From assembly GCA_958450365.1 (NCBI GenBank), contig CAUEEP010000740.1, forward strand, positions 3,633,001-3,697,000: a stretch of DNA of 64,000 nt. The letters run 5' to 3'. Positions within the stretch are counted from its first letter, which is position 1; each line of letters opens with the position of its first letter. Below, piece after piece: positions 58,780 through 64,000 of the stretch. The position numbers and the translations under genes were made by a program. Under the pieces are notes generated by a model. That model was given only the letters and a program-made list of their open reading frames with translations. It did no database searches and was not told the DNA's origin. This DNA comes from Mesorhabditis belari (taxonomy: Eukaryota; Nematoda; Chromadorea; Rhabditida; Rhabditidae).

Positions 58780-59010
58780 TGTCTACCACCTACCGATTGG
58801 CACTTTCGCAAGTCGAGTTTCGAATGGGCGGCGGTAAACGACTCAACTCGGGACTGGATGACGATTTCTGAAAATATGGTTTGAACAAAGGCAATTTATA
58901 CAGAATAGCAAGAGCTATTGCTGTCTTTTTAAAAAACAAAAAGCTTACCGTATCCTTTGCGACGTTTGAATGGGTGGAGGACGATTGGGAAGATGGGTTT
59001 GAGTGATTTG
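58780..59010 (-). other. Two exon-like segments downstream of the receptor stop
   Basis: Minus-strand segments 59010-58948 (HLPNRPPPIQTSQ, acceptor ttctttag, donor gtaagc) and about 58872-58790 (SSSSPELSRLPPPIRNS) look spliced and proline-rich. They would follow if the receptor's tail exon were read in a different frame and spliced at 59048. This could be an alternative C-terminus of the receptor. Confidence 0.3.
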
Positions 59011-59056
59011 CTAAAGAATAATGGATAGATAAAAAGTAAAAAAAACCTCAGAATAA

Positions 59057-62000
59057 TCAACATAAGGAGTTGGATTGAGATCGGAAGTGATAACATGAGG
59101 AAAGGTCTGTCTTTCGTTGTTTGAATCGAGGAGAGCTTGGAGTTTGGGAAGAGGATTCGTCTTCGCGGTCACGGCCACCGGTCACCACTTGCTGAAAATG
59201 CTTTTTGTTGAGTAAAGAAAGAGCATGGTACGTTAAATCGTTTTCTATCGTTTTCAAAAGCGTGTCAATCTACTAATGTAATCTTTGCTCTTTTAGCAAA
59301 CCTATCTTTTATCAAACTCCATTAAAATCTGCTTTTAACAAAGCCAATTCCATCCACTTTTGATCTGGGTTAACAAATGATACCAAAAGCTAAAAAGTAA
59401 ATAGATTTGACAAAAACTCGAGGCTATAGATTAAGGTAGTTCTCGAAAATTGACAGATTTTAGAAAAAGAATGGAACAAGTGTCAATTGAATACACTTTT
59501 CCTTAACTTACCCTCTGTACTTGTTCTCTCTGATGATATTGAGTGGAAATCATCTCTTTATTTCGCCATTTACCACAACACATGAATTGATTAAAGCTAG
59601 AAAAAATTGACTGGAAACGCTAAGAATGAATAAGAATTTACTCTATTCCTGTACATCACCAAAGTTAAAACAGGGCAACCGCCGCCAAACACACCGCTCC
59701 TAATATTCAACTAAAAACGCCGATCCACCAACGACTCGGTGATGGCTTTTCCTTTAATTTTAAAGTTGTATTATTGTCTTTTTTTTTTGTTTTACACTCA
59801 CACTATTATGTGTTGATGATTGTTCAATACATTTGTAGCTCGTTCTATCACATTCCATCCCATCTTCACATTGATTTGGCAGCCATTTTTTACTGTCCTG
59901 GTTTACATTCAACATTTCTGAAAAGGTTTCTTTTGAAAAGCTTTTCGATAATCGTTTTTTTTAAAATGATTTTAAAACCCACGAGCAAGTACTTGGCGAG
60001 TTACAACGACAACATTGAAGAGGTTCGCATTCTGAAAATATGAAAATGTTAAAACGATACTTTTGTTGATGTACTTCTAAAAGTGGTAGTTTTAAAAAAA
60101 ACCCCCAATTTTTTTTTCGTAAATTACTAAAGAATACTTTTAAACAAAACTTGTGTCGTCGTTCCATACGGACATCTTTGACAATAAGAAGATATTGGAA
60201 GATCCGGATCAACAATAATCACTGATCCACTTATTCTCGGCTTTTGATCTTTCGGACATTCGGCCAATAAAGTACATTCTGATTTCGAGATTGAACCTGG
60301 AGAAAATGGAGCTAAAATTTTTTAAATTTATAACTTTCTTCTACCTTCATTTGGTGTTGTAAAACTGCCTCCATTTCCATCATTTGGGCAAAATGTGCAT
60401 TGGATTCTCACTCAGTTTTCCTTCCCTCTAACAAATCAAAATTTAAGCGAAAAGTTGACTTTGCTTTTTGTAAGTAAATTTCATATTTTTATTCGACCGG
60501 CAAGAAAACAGAAAAATTAAAAGCGGGAATTTGAGCATAGTGACGCTCGAAACTCGTGTTTTTCTAATTGGTCTAAACTTTTAGATGAATTCTGAAATGA
60601 TTCTGAAACTTCTTAGCCTAGTTCAAATTTCATTCCATCATTTCTGAAGTGCTATCTTTATAAATAGATAAAAAGTTAACAATAATATTATTCCTAAACA
60701 TTCCAACAGCCTGGTTACTTATTGAAAATCCCCCAGACAACGGAAAAAGAGCCTGAAAAAACCTTATAAGTGCCCATTGGACAAGCTTCACATCGCCTGT
60801 TTTGACTCAACATCAGCCCAGCTGCACAATAGAAACAATCGGCTTGACTGGTTGAACCCCAGAAAGATAAATGTTCATGAAGTTTCTCCAAAATTACGGT
60901 ATCATTTGTCGTCACCCCGTATGGACAATGATCACAAAGTCTTTGCTTCTCATCAGGACTGAATTGACCAAGAGCACATAAAACCGCATTGTTCTGATGA
61001 GATCACTTCTTCGCCTGGTCCACAAATCGGGGAAAAGCATTTTATTCATTTAAAAACAAATCAAACAGTTCAATTTAAACCTTCACAATCGCCAATTCCA
61101 TGTCCTTAAACTGAGCATTGATATGTTGTTTTATTTGCAGGGCAATCTTGATAAGAATCTAAAGAGAAAGAAATATTGTTTGAAAGATTTGGTAAAAGTA
61201 TTAAACCAATTAAAACTCACTATCCATACAATATTTTCCAAGTGGACAGAGACACTCACAAGCTGAATTATCTGCTGTTGGGGCTGATGACAAGGCTGAC
61301 AATTTGCTGAAAAGTTCTTTGAGAGAAGCGAATGGGGGGGGTAAAAAAGCAAAAAAGCCTTTCGTTGAATAGATATTTAAACGAACCACATCCGGCACCC
61401 TGGTGCGTGTGTGTTTGGGTCAAGATTTGGAATTGGGAAATCTGATGGGCAAATCTTGGATTTCTTTCATCAACTGAGATACCCAATGGTTGAGTGGGAT
61501 CCAAGAGATCTTGCTGCACATTCGGCGCCACGTATTCCCACGAGTTTCTGGAATTACATAACGAACTTCAAGCTTAGATATTTTGAAAGAAAAGACCTTC
61601 TTGGTACTTTCCAAGTTTTCCTCTCATCCAATTCATGTTTGTTTAAATGGAATTTTAGCTATCCAGTCTTCAAAATGATTGTAAATATATAAAACGTCAT
61701 TTCAGGCTTTGTCACGGTATCTTGGGTGCAAAGTCGCTTGCCCTTGTCGTCTGTCGCTATGGTCGAGTGGCTAAGAACCTTGGACCTTAGTCAGGGGGTC
61801 AGGGTTCAATCCCGTTGGCTGTTTCTCTGGTATTTTTTTGGCAAAATTTTCATATTCTGTCTAACTTCAACTTTGTTCTTTAAATTGCTAGTCTTTTTCT
61901 ATTTGAATTCACCCCTTGTTAACTCAAATTCTCCTTTAAAATCTTGATTATTTCATCCACTTTATCGTCAGCGAAAAGTGAAATTGATTCATTGTCGAAG

Positions 62001-64000
62001 CAAGGGATATCTTTTCTTTCTCTCTTTTCTTTGAATTCAACGGAAGACATGGATTTTGAATGGAATACGAGCAGTCACTTCTCGCAGAATCACAATACTG
62101 CAATTGAAAAGTTTTTTTTTTGAGGAAAACTTCACTTCTTTTTAATCTCTTGAATCGTTTCATTCAATGTCAAGAGGATATTCTCGCAACGCGCTCGCAA
62201 TTTTCATCGGAATACAAAGAACCGTTGATTAACTGTAATGATTTCCCAGCTGAGATTTATTCTGAATCCAGCTTTTTCACCTGTAAGTGCCGAACTTTTG
62301 TTTCCCCCGCATCCGGGTGGGCGAAAACGAGGAGTTCCTCAATACTTCCATGCCATCGATCCCTACGTTGATCCTAAAGAAATGTTTTTCAGATCTCCCA
62401 AGGCTGTTCATAAAGTTTAAAAGTCATGGCTAGCCAGGCGAGGCCAGACTTAAAGGCTATGACAAGAGTTTCGCCACTTTTTTTTGAGATCGAGTTTGGC
62501 TTGGCCTGACCTGTTCTGAAAATTTTGGTCCAGAAACAGCCCTGCTCGCAGATATCAAGTTTTCCCAAGTCTCTTGATTTCAGAAAATACCCACCAGGAC
62601 ATCGCAAACATAAAATGGTGGATGAATTTTGGGATAATACTGGGAAAGACATGAAACGACGGTAATCTAAAAACTCTATTTACTGTAAATAGTTTAAAAG
62701 AACGTCATTATCGACGGGGGTACAGCGTCGCGTAGTCTAACCCTGAAGGACCATTCCCGCGCTGCTTTATGCTAAGCAGTGTGGGCTTGGGGTGTCAAAT
62801 GATAGCCTCTTGAAATCAGTATTTTTTGGCACCAAAAAGTAATTGGGAAAAATTTAGGGGCTGAGAAAAAAATGATTTTCTGAAAAGCTAGACTATGCGA
62901 CTGTACGAGGAGGTGGCGTTCTATTAGAATATTTACAATTTACAATATATTAGTTCCCTCCAAGCTATTTTCTAAAATGTGTCAACTTTTGAAAGTTAAC
63001 GTAACTATGCCTCTAGTATTATTTTTAATTTTTGATTGTTTTTCCTGCACTGTATCTGTGTCCGTTCCATCAACTTTCATCAGCAAATGATTGTCCATTT
63101 TGTGGTGTCTGAATAGAAGCACACTTGAATGATTAAATTTAACTATACATATCCATAAATCACGAACATTATACGGAGCAACAGAGAGTTTAAATTACAA
63201 GTGGCCGAGTTGTCCGCTGCATCATAGGCTGTCACAATTACCCTGTACATTCCTCAAAATCTCTCCAACTCGTATAAGGTAATCCTTCTGAAATCACCAA
63301 GAAAATGTCTGTCCTGATCGAAAATTGCTTTCCACCTCAATGACACTGGGATATTAACATCGAATTGTGTTGAACCAATTCATCACTTTCAGCCGTTCGA
63401 GACTCACTTCTCGAATGTCTGATCTGACACAATAGACAATCGTTAAAGCAATCTTGTCCGAAAATGCTTCTTAAATCACCAAGGTTTATAGCAAATTTCA
63501 AAAACCTTTAGGTGGTGCACACGTGGGGATCTCCTTTTCAGCAATCTCTCTTTGTAGCTCCGCAGATTCCGGGATACGACTGATTGATTCCCGGATTTTA
63601 ACTCATCAACTCGAGGGAAACTTTCTGGCCTAAAGGAGCAAAGTTGACTCTGTCTTTCAATTGGATAGGATCAATCAAAGAATCCTAAAGAAGGCCCAAA
63701 AGGCTGGGGAAAGTTGACCCTGTTCAATTACAGGATCACTCTAAAAAGAATCCTTTATCTATCTTCTGTTATTCGTTTTTTGACTACAGAATCCAGAGAT
63801 TTTTGAAAAGGCAATTAAGAACAATGAGGAACTGAAAAATGCCATGTGAAAAGGAACGGTTCAGCGGATAAAGGGAAATTCTTTTAAACTGGAATTTTTA
63901 ACTGAACTTAACTGGAATTTGTAGCAGAAATAGAGCCAAATTTAGAGCTTTAAAAATTGTTCTCGGGGATTTCAGCATAGTGACGCGCGAAACGGGGAAG
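59057..64000 (-). CDS. Single-pass receptor with HYR and cysteine-rich (GCC2/GCC3-like) repeats, 3' part
   Basis: Minus-strand exon pieces read in order. About 63590-63490 (ESAELQREIAEKEIPTCAPP). 63370-63195: a HYR-like end (FDVNIPVSLRWKAIFDQD, then MYRVIVTAYDAADNSATC, with one in-frame TGA between). About 62660-62570 (CLRCPGGYFLKS). 61310-61215 (ACECLCPLGKYCMDS). 60985-60735 (LCDHCPYGVTTND, FYCAAGLMLSQNRRCEACPM). 60300-60130 (LAECPKDQK, YCQRCPYGTTTQ). About 59930-59780 (QCEDGMECDRTSYKC). About 59740-59650: a membrane segment (ILGAVCLAAVALF, then LVMYRNRV). The tail exons 59596-59512 and 59191-59057 join in exact phase (FNQFMCCGKWRNKEM … SQTPSSPRFKQRKTDLS). It should be a type I surface protein. 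Frame breaks occur in the HYR and membrane exons. The 5' end lies outside the window. Confidence 0.6.
61755..61830 (+). other. tRNA-like sequence with pol III A and B boxes
   Basis: tggtcgagtgg fits the tRNA A box and ggttcaatcc fits the B box, spaced as in a tRNA with a short variable arm. The acceptor stem does not pair well and the T stem has a mismatch, so it is probably a tRNA-derived relic. It lies in an intron of the receptor gene. Confidence 0.35.
62665..62945. repeat. MITE family 2, degraded copy
   Basis: Shares cgacgggggtac, gcgtagtctaaccctg, ggtgtcaaatgatagc and agctagactatgcgac with 58301-58570, with eroded termini (tactgtaaatag, agaatatttaca). It lies inside the receptor gene. 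Confidence 0.65.

Noticed and set aside
61726..61947. 73-codon frame with MVEWLRTLDL as a protein
   Set aside because: It overlaps the tRNA-like A and B boxes; the peptide is what a tRNA relic reads as when translated.

Overview
This window is nuclear DNA of a nematode, most likely a Caenorhabditis species other than C. elegans. The evidence is AT-rich spacers, many introns of about 40-60 bp ending in tttcag, a repeated F-box gene family, mariner and Tc1-like elements, and dense MITEs. There are no bacterial operons. Introns split most genes, so models below were built from exon frames and splice phases. Where every phase closes (TSP1 gene at 6.3-7.3 kb, RNase H exons at 27.1-27.8 kb) the model is firm; elsewhere it is partial.

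Layout. 0-1.1 kb: 3' exons of an unknown gene, with a second copy at 42.2-42.8 kb. 1.4-5.2 kb: F-box-related pieces, a mariner element, and F-box cassette L0. 6.3-7.3 kb: intact secreted thrombospondin-type-1 gene on the minus strand. 9.9-11.3 kb: a mosaic of gene fragments, including part of a mitochondrial dicarboxylate carrier inside a broken F-box gene. 11.3-13.8 kb: F-box cassette L1. 14.0-31.6 kb: two direct copies of a roughly 8 kb palindrome. 31.6-34.7 kb: F-box cassette R, inverted relative to L1. 35.5-36.2 kb: a more diverged F-box pseudogene. 36.4-37.6 kb: NTF2-like-domain gene. 38-53 kb: mostly MITEs, minisatellites and gene-poor DNA with a few exons. 53.6-57.2 kb: exons of two unidentified genes. 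59.1 kb to the end: minus-strand gene for a single-pass receptor with HYR and cysteine-rich repeats.

The most unusual structure is the nested inverted-repeat array. Each unit reads forward arm (F), loop, reverse arm (R). The two loops have the same orientation and hold the last three exons of an RNase H-domain gene whose earlier exons lie in the R arms. A truncated, fold-back Tc1-like element sits at each outer border and at the centre. Both F arms share three structural differences from both R arms, so the palindrome apparently joined two already diverged copies and was then duplicated. The copies also differ by many small indels, often in homopolymers, so mis-assembly or uncorrected read error must be excluded before biology is inferred.
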